Assembly (NCBI GenBank): GCA_937975585.1
Contig: CALJUC010000158.1
Coordinates: 1-9,565, forward strand
Reading direction: 5' to 3'
Source: an uncultured Moraxella sp.
Lineage (GTDB): Bacteria; Pseudomonadota; Gammaproteobacteria; Pseudomonadales; Moraxellaceae
Length of the DNA stretch: 9,565 nucleotides
The notes under the pieces were generated by a model. It saw only the letters and a program-made list of their open reading frames with translations, was not told the origin of the DNA and ran no database searches. Made by a program: the position numbers and the translations under genes. How positions within the stretch are numbered: the first letter of the stretch is position 1; every line of letters starts with the position of its first letter. Below are positions 1 to 6,209 of this stretch, piece after piece.

Positions 1-46
1 TCATATATCACTGTTTTGACTTTTAAGTAATTTCAATCTTAAACTA

Positions 47-430
47 CTAATCCGAACCCCCACTTTTGACACGAATAGTTTGTCCAGCTGGGCGCTTTTT
101 GACCCAATTGATAAATTTTTGCATGTCGGTATGTTCTTTTAGTCGCTCTACCGTATGGTAATAGCTTGATAACTCTTGATTGCTAAATACTTCATGTACT
201 TGGTCGTGACAGGCCTGACAGAGCATTGCAATTTCGTTTTTCATCTCATCTCGGCTAAATTCGCGTTTGGTTCGCGCTTTATCATGGCGAGATTTGGGAA
301 TCAGATGGTGTTGCGTCAGCTCAACTTCCTCACGTCCACACAATTCACAAGGCGGTGATGGTGCTTTTTCGGCAAGAATTGCTTCCCAAAACGCGTCATC
401 TTCTGTATTTTTTGATTTACCTTTTGCCAT
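47..430 (-). CDS. Small HNH endonuclease-like protein
   Basis: A 127-residue protein with the layout of a zinc-stabilised HNH (beta-beta-alpha metal) nuclease. C28-x2-C31 and C71-x2-C74 form a likely structural zinc site. HHLIPKS (41-47) gives the candidate catalytic His and H75/H79 in CHDQVH complete the fold. The N-terminal 25 residues are charged and low in complexity, and the tail (108-127) is basic. It has no signal peptide and is presumably cytoplasmic. Families of this size include stand-alone nucleases of unknown target and DNA-repair-associated proteins, so nuclease activity is inferred from the motif and the biological role is unknown. The ATG start has only a weak GAG-type ribosome site (AGCGAG) upstream. 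A good promoter (467-496) reads into it. It stands alone, divergent from the DUF4442 gene. Confidence 0.85.
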   Translation of the reverse strand: MAKGKSKNTEDDAFWEAILAEKAPSPPCELCGREEVELTQHHLIPKSRHDKARTKREFSRDEMKNEIAMLCQACHDQVHEVFSNQELSSYYHTVERLKEHTDMQKFINWVKKRPAGQTIRVKSGGSD

Positions 431-466
431 TGTTTTCTCGCTATTTGTCTATATACAAGTCATTTC

Positions 467-496
467 ATCATAACAGTAGCTAAGCTAGCTTGCCAA
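467..496 (-). promoter_or_regulatory. Putative sigma-70 promoter for the HNH gene
   Basis: On the minus strand TTGGCA (491-496) and TATGAT (467-472) are separated by 18 bases. The -10 hexamer is preceded by TGT, making it an extended -10. Transcription would begin near 460, giving a leader of about 30 nt before the ATG at 430. This is consensus matching by eye only. Confidence 0.5.
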
Positions 497-553
497 TGCT
501 ATCTTGATCAGGCTACTTTGCCAATTTTATTTTCGGTCTTTTTTGAGTCAATC

Positions 554-1090
554 ATGCTAACCAATCTGATTAAATCTGCTCAGTCACAAGCAAAGCACTA
601 CCTCAATCCCTTTAACAACGCGAAGTTATTGACCAAGATTTTTAACCTATATCCGCCGTACCTTGGTGCAGGTATCCGAGTCGAAACCATGGATTTTGCC
701 AATCAGCATGTCCGTGTAAGTATGCCCTTAACCAAGCTCAATCAAAATATCGTTGGTACGCAGTTTGGTGGCAGCCTGTACTCGATGACTGACCCTTTTG
801 TGATGACATTACTCATGCAAAAACTGGGCGATGACTATGTGGTATGGGACAAATCTGCTTGTATCGACTTTATAAAGGCGGGGAAAAATCAGGTACATTT
901 TGCGTTTACCTTGACGGATGACGAAGTCGCCACCATTAAAGATTTAGCCCAAGATGGTAAGGCAGTGTTTCGCGATTATAAACTTGATATCAAAGACGAA
1001 CAAGGCGAAGTGGTCGCCATTGTGAAGAAAAAAGTCTATATCCGTCTACGTGACTTTAGCAAATCCAAACACCAATCCAGCCGCATTTGA
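554..1090 (+). CDS. DUF4442 hotdog-fold (thioesterase-like) protein
   Basis: A 178-residue protein resembling the DUF4442 / YiiD C-terminal-like branch of the hotdog superfamily, whose better-known members are acyl-CoA or acyl-ACP thioesterases. The central segment NIVGTQFGGSLYSMTDPFVM (65-84) is the typical hotdog helix with its preceding Asn/Gly loop. It is followed by the strands VWDKSACIDFIKAG (97-110) and VAIVKKKVYIRLR (154-166). There is no signal peptide. The frame stays open to a TTG at 518, but the ATG at 554 is preferred: it has GAG six bases upstream, and the extra 12 residues (MPILFSVFFESI) look like translated leader. The substrate is unknown. The secretin-like gene follows after 40 bp and may be co-transcribed. 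Confidence 0.8.
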   Translation: MLTNLIKSAQSQAKHYLNPFNNAKLLTKIFNLYPPYLGAGIRVETMDFANQHVRVSMPLTKLNQNIVGTQFGGSLYSMTDPFVMTLLMQKLGDDYVVWDKSACIDFIKAGKNQVHFAFTLTDDEVATIKDLAQDGKAVFRDYKLDIKDEQGEVVAIVKKKVYIRLRDFSKSKHQSSRI

Positions 1091-1130
1091 GCCAGCTTGT
1101 AAAGCTTAATGACAACCGAGTGTTACCGCC

Positions 1131-1898
1131 ATGAAAAAAACTGTCGCCACATTGGCGTTTAGCCTATCAATCCTTGCCCATAGTGAAACCTATGTCATTC
1201 ATACCAATGGCGGCGCGGCATTACAGCCCGTGGTACAAAGTCAACTCAATCAATTGCCACAAGGCGGTCGGGTGATGGTGTACCAAGACCAACTCATTCT
1301 CAATACCACGCCTGCCAATTACCGGACTATCAGCCAATTTATCCATCAGATTGACCATGTGCCTGAGTCAGTCACGGTGGCTGTCCGTGTCGGTGAAAAT
1401 AGCAGCGATTACCAAAACACGGGCTATGGCAATATTGGTATTATCAATCGCCGCGTGTATGTGAACGGTCACTGGCAAAATGTCCAAAGCCAAACCACGG
1501 GCAACTATGTGTATCAAATCCAGACGCTATCGGGACAATCGGCCAGTATCGGCCTTAGCCAAATTATGCCAGTTAATACCATTAACACGCGTTACGGTTA
1601 TGGCTACCCACAAATATGGATTGGGCAAACCTTACTTAACGCCAATCAAGGCATCGCAGTTACGCCAACCAAACTTACCAATGGTCAGTTTCAAGTCCAA
1701 CTCAGCCAAGCCAATGATAAGTTTAGCCGTGTCTATCATCAACCTGTGGTCACAGGGCAGTCGCTATCTACCACCGTCACCGTCAATCCTAACCAATGGA
1801 CGACCGTTGGCTATATCAGCAACCAAGGACAAACCAGTGGCACTTATGGTCAAATTAGCCAAAACGGACAAACACCCATTCAAATCCTAGTACGTTAA
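1131..1898 (+). CDS. Secreted secretin-like protein without a pore domain
   Basis: A 255-residue exported protein. Its short Sec signal peptide is MKK, then a hydrophobic core ATLAFSLSILA, with cleavage near residues 16-18. Residues about 34-87 resemble a secretin N1/NolW repeat: a hydrophobic strand (VMVYQDQLILNTTPANY), then a helix ending in IHQIDHVPESVTVAVRV. Three later stretches look like strands of the secretin family C-domain: YQIQTLSGQSASIGLSQIMPV (128-147), GIAVTPTKLTNGQFQVQLSQ (174-193) and STTVTVNPNQWTTVGYIS (213-230). The protein is far shorter than a true type II/III or type IV pilus secretin (about 600-750 aa) and I cannot see the transmembrane hairpin region. It is rich in Asn, Gln, Thr and Gly and has no cysteine. 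I infer a soluble periplasmic or surface-associated protein. The family call is by motif resemblance, and a role in secretion is not shown. A strong terminator follows 15 bp downstream. Confidence 0.65.
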   Translation: MKKTVATLAFSLSILAHSETYVIHTNGGAALQPVVQSQLNQLPQGGRVMVYQDQLILNTTPANYRTISQFIHQIDHVPESVTVAVRVGENSSDYQNTGYGNIGIINRRVYVNGHWQNVQSQTTGNYVYQIQTLSGQSASIGLSQIMPVNTINTRYGYGYPQIWIGQTLLNANQGIAVTPTKLTNGQFQVQLSQANDKFSRVYHQPVVTGQSLSTTVTVNPNQWTTVGYISNQGQTSGTYGQISQNGQTPIQILVR

Positions 1899-1912
1899 TA
1901 ACTCACCATAAA

Positions 1913-1941
1913 AAAAAGGGTGTATTGAATACGCCCTTTTT
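1913..1941. terminator. Bidirectional rho-independent terminator
   Basis: The arms AAAAAGGGTGTATT and AATACGCCCTTTTT pair with a single G-T wobble around a short centre (GTATTGAATAC). The plus-strand side ends in five T's after the CCC. The minus-strand side ends in a run of eight T's (complement of 1910-1917). It can therefore end transcription of the secretin-like gene from the left and of the hemN operon from the right. For the latter, the transcript must first cross the inverted-repeat element at 1956-2067. Confidence 0.85.
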
Positions 1942-1955
1942 ATGCTTCAATTCAA

Positions 1956-2067
1956 ACTTATACCAAATCCAAAAATTACAATATCGAGAAAAACGAGCGA
2001 AGATAGTACAATCAGTACAACAAGCGAGTTTGACAAAAATATTGTATTTTTTGGTAATGGTATTAGT
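1956..2067. repeat. MITE-like element with imperfect terminal inverted repeats
   Basis: The left end (1958-1984) and the reverse complement of the right end (2039-2065) agree at 22 of 27 positions. Both finish in the block TACAATAT and share ATACC near the outside. Two more flanking bases pair, extending the arms to 1956-2067. The interior is not palindromic: it carries CGAG three times (1985, 1994, 2025) and a direct repeat AGTACAA (2005-2011 and 2014-2020). There is no coding capacity beyond chance frames. Size and structure match a non-autonomous miniature inverted-repeat element or a large intergenic palindromic repeat. No clear target-site duplication is visible, and no second copy is in the window. 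The outer end contains the stop codon of the methyltransferase gene. Confidence 0.65.
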
Positions 2068-2668
2068 CTTTTACCGCCATAGTGATGGTGTAGGTTTTAC
2101 CTTGTTTGAGTTTGTCCGAGTTGCCAAATACTTCGGTAAATGAGCGTTTCATAAAGTCACGTAAGCCATTGATGGTCACGACATAAAAACGCGCACCACT
2201 TTCCATCGCATTGTACGCATCAAGCAAATACAAGTAATGTTGTTCTTTGCTGGCTTTGGCCGGTAGGTTTGACATCACTAGGCTAAATTTGCGACTTGGG
2301 TCGACATCGCGAAAGCCATTAGATAGCTGCACTTGGGTATTGGTAAGGTTGTTGTTTTGGCAGTTGAGTTTGGCATATTCGACCGCGACAAAGTCTTTAT
2401 CAATCAATAAATGCTGACCATTTGGGCATTCGCGCGCGGCAGTCATGCCGAGTACACCATAGCCACAGCCAAGGTCAATCGAGTTATCATTGTCACGAAA
2501 CTCGATATAGTCAAGTAGCATTAAGCTACCGTCATCAAGCTTTTCAGGGGAGAAAATGCCCCATGTACTGGTAAATTTAAACGGTTTACCAAGGACGTCC
2601 TGGGTAAATTGGATGTCATTACGCCAGTGGGCAGATTTTTTGAGTAAATCAGCGTCGATTTGGTGCAT
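2063..2668 (-). CDS. Class I SAM-dependent methyltransferase, RsmC-like
   Basis: A 201-residue methyltransferase of the MTS (RsmC-like) type. Motif I is DLGCGYG (65-71), which binds S-adenosylmethionine. The acidic ribose contact is in LLIDKD (87-92). The catalytic-loop position reads SNLPAK (133-138), where RsmC/RsmD-type enzymes usually have N/D-P-P-F/Y. The preceding segment WGIFSPEKLDDGS (36-48) matches the conserved entry of MTS enzymes. An RNA-guanine target is plausible, but the altered NLPA motif leaves the substrate open. The ATG lies two bases after the stop of the upstream gene, with AAGGA (complement of 2675-2679) at good distance, so it is translated from the hemN operon message. 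Its TAA (2063-2065) falls inside the inverted-repeat element, so the last codons and stop may have been set by that insertion. Confidence 0.85.
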   Translation of the reverse strand: MHQIDADLLKKSAHWRNDIQFTQDVLGKPFKFTSTWGIFSPEKLDDGSLMLLDYIEFRDNDNSIDLGCGYGVLGMTAARECPNGQHLLIDKDFVAVEYAKLNCQNNNLTNTQVQLSNGFRDVDPSRKFSLVMSNLPAKASKEQHYLYLLDAYNAMESGARFYVVTINGLRDFMKRSFTEVFGNSDKLKQGKTYTITMAVKD

Positions 2669-2670
2669 TT

Positions 2671-3396
2671 TTAATCCTTAGTATAATAATAAGCAGAGAT
2701 AAATTTATAATGACGATGATGAGCCTGACACCACGTTGGAAAATCGTCAAATTCACTTTGGGTAAAGGCTATCCAATCATCGAATAATTGCTTGGTATCT
2801 TGATATTCTTGTTTGACATAGTCATCGATATCGGGATATTTTTCTAGCAAATCATACACTTCTTGTAAGGCTAGTTCACCGTCTTTTTCATCACCTGCAT
2901 CATACACAAACTTTGATTCGCTAACGTGATGAAGTTGATAATCTACAAAATCGAGTTTGGTTAAAATCACTTGTCTAGCACATTCTTGATTAGTAGGGTC
3001 AATTTCTAGCCCTTGAAAATAATAGACCCTTTGGCGTGTCAATTTGGCTAAAGCAATGTATAAATTAACGTTATTTGGCTCTGCTTCTCGCCAATGCTCA
3101 AATACAGCTATCATATACTGGCGAATGGGCGACACCAGTACAATATCAAGGCTATACACATAAGCATTAATGAAAAAATCTAATATACATTTAACAATTT
3201 CTCTTTGCTTCTCAAGTGGTCGAGATTGGCAAAATTTGACGAACTGCTCAACTTTTTGCAGGGCAGGTTTGCGTAAGCCTTTTTGTTTTAACTGGCAAAA
3301 TTCAACAAATAAACCAAAATCAGCGTGATTGTCATAGGTTTTTACAAACGCACTTAACGCTTGGTCTTCATCACTTCGCCAATAATTATCTTCCAT
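2671..3396 (-). CDS. Unrecognised protein coupled to hemN
   Basis: A 241-residue, acidic, presumably cytoplasmic protein that I cannot assign. It has no signal peptide or transmembrane segment and looks mostly alpha-helical. A stretch at about 110-150 (VNLYIALAKLTRQRVYYFQGLEIDPTNQECARQ) reads like one or two degenerate TPR-type helical hairpins, so a protein-interaction role is possible but unproven. It is rich in Asp/Glu, Tyr and Phe, and the C-terminus is aromatic (HYKFISAYYYTKD). The TTG one codon upstream is also open, but the ATG at 3396 is preferred: its A is the last base of hemN's TGA, and AAGGTGA (complement of 3401-3407) sits four bases before the TTG-ATG. Expression is therefore tied to hemN and to the methyltransferase two bases downstream. 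The gene is visibly more AT-rich than hemN. Confidence 0.75.
   Translation of the reverse strand: MEDNYWRSDEDQALSAFVKTYDNHADFGLFVEFCQLKQKGLRKPALQKVEQFVKFCQSRPLEKQREIVKCILDFFINAYVYSLDIVLVSPIRQYMIAVFEHWREAEPNNVNLYIALAKLTRQRVYYFQGLEIDPTNQECARQVILTKLDFVDYQLHHVSESKFVYDAGDEKDGELALQEVYDLLEKYPDIDDYVKQEYQDTKQLFDDWIAFTQSEFDDFPTWCQAHHRHYKFISAYYYTKD
2675..2679 (-). promoter_or_regulatory. Ribosome binding site of the methyltransferase gene
   Basis: AAGGA on the minus strand, six bases before the ATG at 2668, lies inside the last codons of the upstream gene. Ribosomes finishing that gene can restart here, so it supports both the start choice and translational coupling. Confidence 0.7.
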
Positions 3397-4904
3397 CAAA
3401 TCACCTTACTAAAGCGATTTTGATGTTTATTTTTTAGATAAGTATCAAACACCATCGCCACATTCCGCCCCAAAAGTCGCCCTTTTGGTAGCACCCGAAT
3501 GCCTTTGGCGTCCATATCCACAAGCTTATCCGCCTGCATTTCACCCAATGCCTGAATCTCACTGATAAAATACGTCATTGGGTCAACACTAAAGCGCGCA
3601 TTCACGTCTTTAAAATCCACATAGTCGTGACATAGCAAATTCATAATCACATAGCGGCGTAGCACATCCGGCAAACGTGACTTAATCACCTTCACCGCAG
3701 GCAAGCGTTTGGCATTAATCGCGGCTTGGTACTCGCTGAGGTCACTGGCATTTTGCAAATAATCATTGCCGATTTGGCTAATCGACGACACGCCAAAGCC
3801 CAATAAATCACAGTTGCCATGGGTGGTATAACCCTGAAAGTTACGGTGCAGCTTACCCTCACGCTGGGCGACCGCCAATTCATCATCCGGCTTGGCAAAA
3901 TGGTCAATACCGATATATTGATAGCCCGCTTCACTGAGCGCATTGATGGTATTACCAAGCATGGTTAACTTATCGGCTGGGCTTGGCAAATCCGCTTCAT
4001 TGATTTGGCGTTGACCTTTAAAACGCTCTGGTAGATGCGCGTAGTTAAATACGGATAGACGATCAGGGGCGATTTCAATAATTTTTGCCACTGTGCGCTG
4101 CATACTGCTCACTGTCTGATGCGGTAAGCCATAAATCAAATCAATGTTAATCGAACGAAAGCCTAGACGTCTTGCTTCAGCCATCACATTGGTAATCAGT
4201 TCTTCTGACTGCACGCGATTGACCGCGATTTGGACTTGTTCTTCTAAGTCTTGTACGCCAAAACTGACTCGATTAAAGCCCAATTCACGCAGGACTTGTA
4301 GCGTATTCGGGCGCAATTCGCGTGGGTCGATTTCGATGCTAAAATCGGCCGTGTCTTTGGTGCTAAAGGTAAATTGGCTTTGCAAAAATTGCCACAACTT
4401 GACCAATTCGTCATCGCTTAAAAAGGTTGGCGTACCACCACCTAAGTGTAGCTGCTCGACTACCGGATTGCCTTTTAGCAAGGCGCGTTTTTGCTTAACC
4501 TCAGCAAAGAGATAATCAAGATAGTCGCCCGCATCGCTATTTTTTTTGGTGATGATTTTGTTACAACCGCAGTAATAGCACAGATGGCGACAAAACGGGA
4601 TATGAAAGTACAACGACAATGGCACGCGTTCATCACGGTTGTGCAGCATGGTTTCTTCAACGCCACCCACCGAGCCATTATCAGTAATCGGCTGAAATTC
4701 AAGCGCAGTCGGATACGAGGTGTAGCGCGGTCCTGAGCGATTGTATTTATGAATCATCGCTTCATTGAACAAATGATGCTGTGGCGAAAAGTCGCTCGCG
4801 TGCGAGGCATACGGGTTTTCGATAATCTCGACAGGGCGCTCAAAGAACGGCTGCTCATCGACAGGTAGGCGTTGGGTTTGGCTAGCATCAGGTTGGTTGT
4901 TCAT
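3396..4904 (-). CDS. hemN: Oxygen-independent coproporphyrinogen III oxidase
   Basis: A radical-SAM enzyme that decarboxylates coproporphyrinogen III to protoporphyrinogen IX without oxygen, in the cytoplasm. RSGPRYTSYPTALEF (56-70) is the HemN substrate-side signature. The iron-sulfur/SAM cluster motif is C105-x3-C109-x2-C112-x-C114 in HIPFCRHLCYYCGCNK, with all four HemN-type cysteines present. GGGTPT (155-160) is the SAM-binding glycine motif. The C-terminal HemN domain ends in GRLLGRNVAMVFDTYLKN...RFSKVI, close to the enterobacterial ending. These features separate it from the shorter HemW/HemN-like proteins. Length is 502 aa against about 457 for E. coli. The surplus is a 45-residue polar N-terminal extension before the conserved core, and there is no good internal start before that core. 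First gene of a three-gene operon, with an extended -10 promoter at 4957-4965. Confidence 0.96.
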   Translation of the reverse strand: MNNQPDASQTQRLPVDEQPFFERPVEIIENPYASHASDFSPQHHLFNEAMIHKYNRSGPRYTSYPTALEFQPITDNGSVGGVEETMLHNRDERVPLSLYFHIPFCRHLCYYCGCNKIITKKNSDAGDYLDYLFAEVKQKRALLKGNPVVEQLHLGGGTPTFLSDDELVKLWQFLQSQFTFSTKDTADFSIEIDPRELRPNTLQVLRELGFNRVSFGVQDLEEQVQIAVNRVQSEELITNVMAEARRLGFRSINIDLIYGLPHQTVSSMQRTVAKIIEIAPDRLSVFNYAHLPERFKGQRQINEADLPSPADKLTMLGNTINALSEAGYQYIGIDHFAKPDDELAVAQREGKLHRNFQGYTTHGNCDLLGFGVSSISQIGNDYLQNASDLSEYQAAINAKRLPAVKVIKSRLPDVLRRYVIMNLLCHDYVDFKDVNARFSVDPMTYFISEIQALGEMQADKLVDMDAKGIRVLPKGRLLGRNVAMVFDTYLKNKHQNRFSKVI

Positions 4905-4956
4905 AGTCTACTCAACTAATTTTTAGATTTTTGCGATGACAAATCAAATTTTTGGT

Positions 4957-4965
4957 ATTATAACA
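4957..4965 (-). promoter_or_regulatory. Putative extended -10 promoter of the hemN operon
   Basis: The minus strand reads TGT-TATAAT: a perfect -10 hexamer (complement of 4957-4962) with the extended TGn element. No good -35 lies 16-18 bases upstream, as expected for extended -10 promoters. The leader to the hemN ATG would be about 45 nt. I looked for an FNR/Anr site, usual for hemN genes, and saw only isolated half-sites. Confidence 0.5.
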
Positions 4966-5011
4966 CAGTTGATGTTAGGCTTATTGCATGGCAAAACTAG
5001 CATCATATCAC

Positions 5012-5016
5012 TGGAG
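5012..5016 (+). promoter_or_regulatory. Ribosome binding site of the LURP-one-related gene
   Basis: TGGAG ends five bases before the ATG at 5022, and this fixes the start of the following gene. Confidence 0.6.
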
Positions 5017-5021
5017 TATTT

Positions 5022-5669
5022 ATGCAATCATCCCCTTATGCTGCCTCGCAAGATAGCGGTTTTACACCGTTGCCTCTCAATCTGAATGTGAGTATGAAAC
5101 TCATTGCCTTAGCGCCGCAGTTTTATATTTACGACCTTGACGGTCAAGAAGTCGGATTTATTAAGCAAAAACTGTTCAAGTTTAAAGAAGCGATTGAGGT
5201 GTACAGTGACAGCCATAAAACTAAGCTTAATTATAAAATTTCTGCGGATAGGGTGATTGATTTTAGCGCCAATTATCATTTTGTCTCGATGCATGATGGT
5301 GTGATTGGTCGCACCAAACAACATGGGTTACGCTCACTATGGCGGACGGAGTTTGAGATTCTTGACCAGACAGGCACGCGATTTTTTATCCGTCTAAACA
5401 ATCCGATGGTGCAATTTATCGAAGGCTTGCTATCGATGATTCCATTACTTGGTGATATTTTGAATATGTTGAGCGGTTATTTTCTCAATCCAACCTACAC
5501 CGTAACGACACTTAGTGGTGATGAAGTCGCCACGATGAAAAAATTACCGGCATTGTGGGATGGCAAATACGAAATCCGCGCCAGCCAAACGGTTAATGAA
5601 CGCGATAGCGAATTGATTGCGTTATCGCTGTTGACGCTGATTTTAATGCAACGGGCAAGTGATGGTTAA
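5022..5669 (+). CDS. LURP-one-related / scramblase-like family protein
   Basis: A 215-residue protein resembling the LURP-one-related (tubby-like, YxjI/scramblase-like) family. The repeated beta-strand pattern is typical: FYIYDLDGQEVGFIKQKLFKFKEAIEVY (34-61), then FEILDQTGTRFFIRL (111-125), then YTVTTLSGDEVATMKK (159-174). A hydrophobic helix (MVQFIEGLLSMIPLLGDILNML, 129-150) and a hydrophobic C-terminal helix (SELIALSLLTLILMQ, 196-210) would fill or cap the barrel as in tubby-like folds. No signal peptide is seen. The molecular function of bacterial members is not established. Membrane-lipid association has been suggested from the scramblase relationship, but nothing here proves it. It is the first of three plus-strand genes, with the acetyltransferase 35 bp downstream, and is divergent from hemN across 117 bp. 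Confidence 0.7.
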   Translation: MQSSPYAASQDSGFTPLPLNLNVSMKLIALAPQFYIYDLDGQEVGFIKQKLFKFKEAIEVYSDSHKTKLNYKISADRVIDFSANYHFVSMHDGVIGRTKQHGLRSLWRTEFEILDQTGTRFFIRLNNPMVQFIEGLLSMIPLLGDILNMLSGYFLNPTYTVTTLSGDEVATMKKLPALWDGKYEIRASQTVNERDSELIALSLLTLILMQRASDG

Positions 5670-5704
5670 ACATAAATAATAGGTATTAGAAAAGGCAACC
5701 CGAG

Positions 5705-6193
5705 ATGAACCTTAAGTTTCGACCTGCTACCGAGCATGATTTTTCTAAAGTCGCACAGCTTGTAGCGAGTGCCGATGAGTTGTTGTTGATTTCACCGAGC
5801 AGTCAGTTTCCATGGACAGCCGAACAAGTCGAAGCCATTGCAATTACTCGGTTACACAATACCGTGGCGATTGATAGCGACACCCAAAACATCATCGGTT
5901 ATGCCAATATTTATAAAGCGATGAGCAATCAAACGGCGTTTATTGGAAATGTGATTATTGCACCTAACTATCGACAACATGGCGTTGGTAAACAATTGAT
6001 GCAATACACGATGGAGATTTGTCAAAATCAATGGTACGCCACGCCCCAAGTATCCGTGTTTAATCACAATACAGATGGTTTGCGTTTTTATCATCAGCTT
6101 GGCTTTGTACCTTTTGCGATGGAACAAAGAGAATATGGTGTGAAAAAACTGATGTTGATTCATCTCAAATTTATCAAAAAATTCGTCATCTAA
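5705..6193 (+). CDS. GNAT-family N-acetyltransferase
   Basis: A 162-residue single-domain GNAT enzyme, which would transfer acetyl from acetyl-CoA to an amine. Motif A (83-98, NVIIAPNYRQHGVGKQ) carries the pyrophosphate-binding loop R90-Q-H-G-V-G95. Motif B is VSVFNHNTDGLRFYHQLGF (116-134), with the usual Asn and the FYxxxGF end. The N-terminal FRPATEHDFSKVAQLV is also typical. The substrate cannot be told. It is not obviously RimI, and the adjacency to comM gives no clear hint. AAAGG lies ten bases upstream of the ATG and a GAG is adjacent to it, so initiation may be moderate. The gap to comM is only 16 bp, which supports co-transcription. Confidence 0.88.
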   Translation: MNLKFRPATEHDFSKVAQLVASADELLLISPSSQFPWTAEQVEAIAITRLHNTVAIDSDTQNIIGYANIYKAMSNQTAFIGNVIIAPNYRQHGVGKQLMQYTMEICQNQWYATPQVSVFNHNTDGLRFYHQLGFVPFAMEQREYGVKKLMLIHLKFIKKFVI

Positions 6194-6209
6194 AGGGATT
6201 TATAAAAAA

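Noticed and set aside
18..46. Hairpin TTTAAG/CTTAAA downstream of the HNH gene
   Set aside because: The stem is six weak pairs with a ten-base loop and no T-run in the gene's direction, so it is not a credible terminator.
1925..2143. Open frame of 72 codons on the plus strand after the terminator
   Set aside because: It starts inside the terminator hairpin, runs through the inverted-repeat element and overlaps the methyltransferase antisense. It has no ribosome site and no recognisable protein pattern.
4144..4736. Plus-strand open frames opposite hemN
   Set aside because: They are antisense shadows of a well-supported hemN, Ser/Arg/Lys-rich in a way typical of reversed codons, with no start signals.
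4946..4964. Possible second copy of the inverted-repeat end (TTTTTGGTATTATA)
   Set aside because: It shares only a short TTTTTGGTAT-like word with the element's right end, has no partner arm, and is better explained as AT-rich promoter sequence containing the -10.
4905..5021. FNR/Anr box upstream of hemN
   Set aside because: TTGAT and ATCAA half-sites occur on the hemN strand, but no pair has the required four-base spacing, so I cannot support an oxygen-responsive operator.
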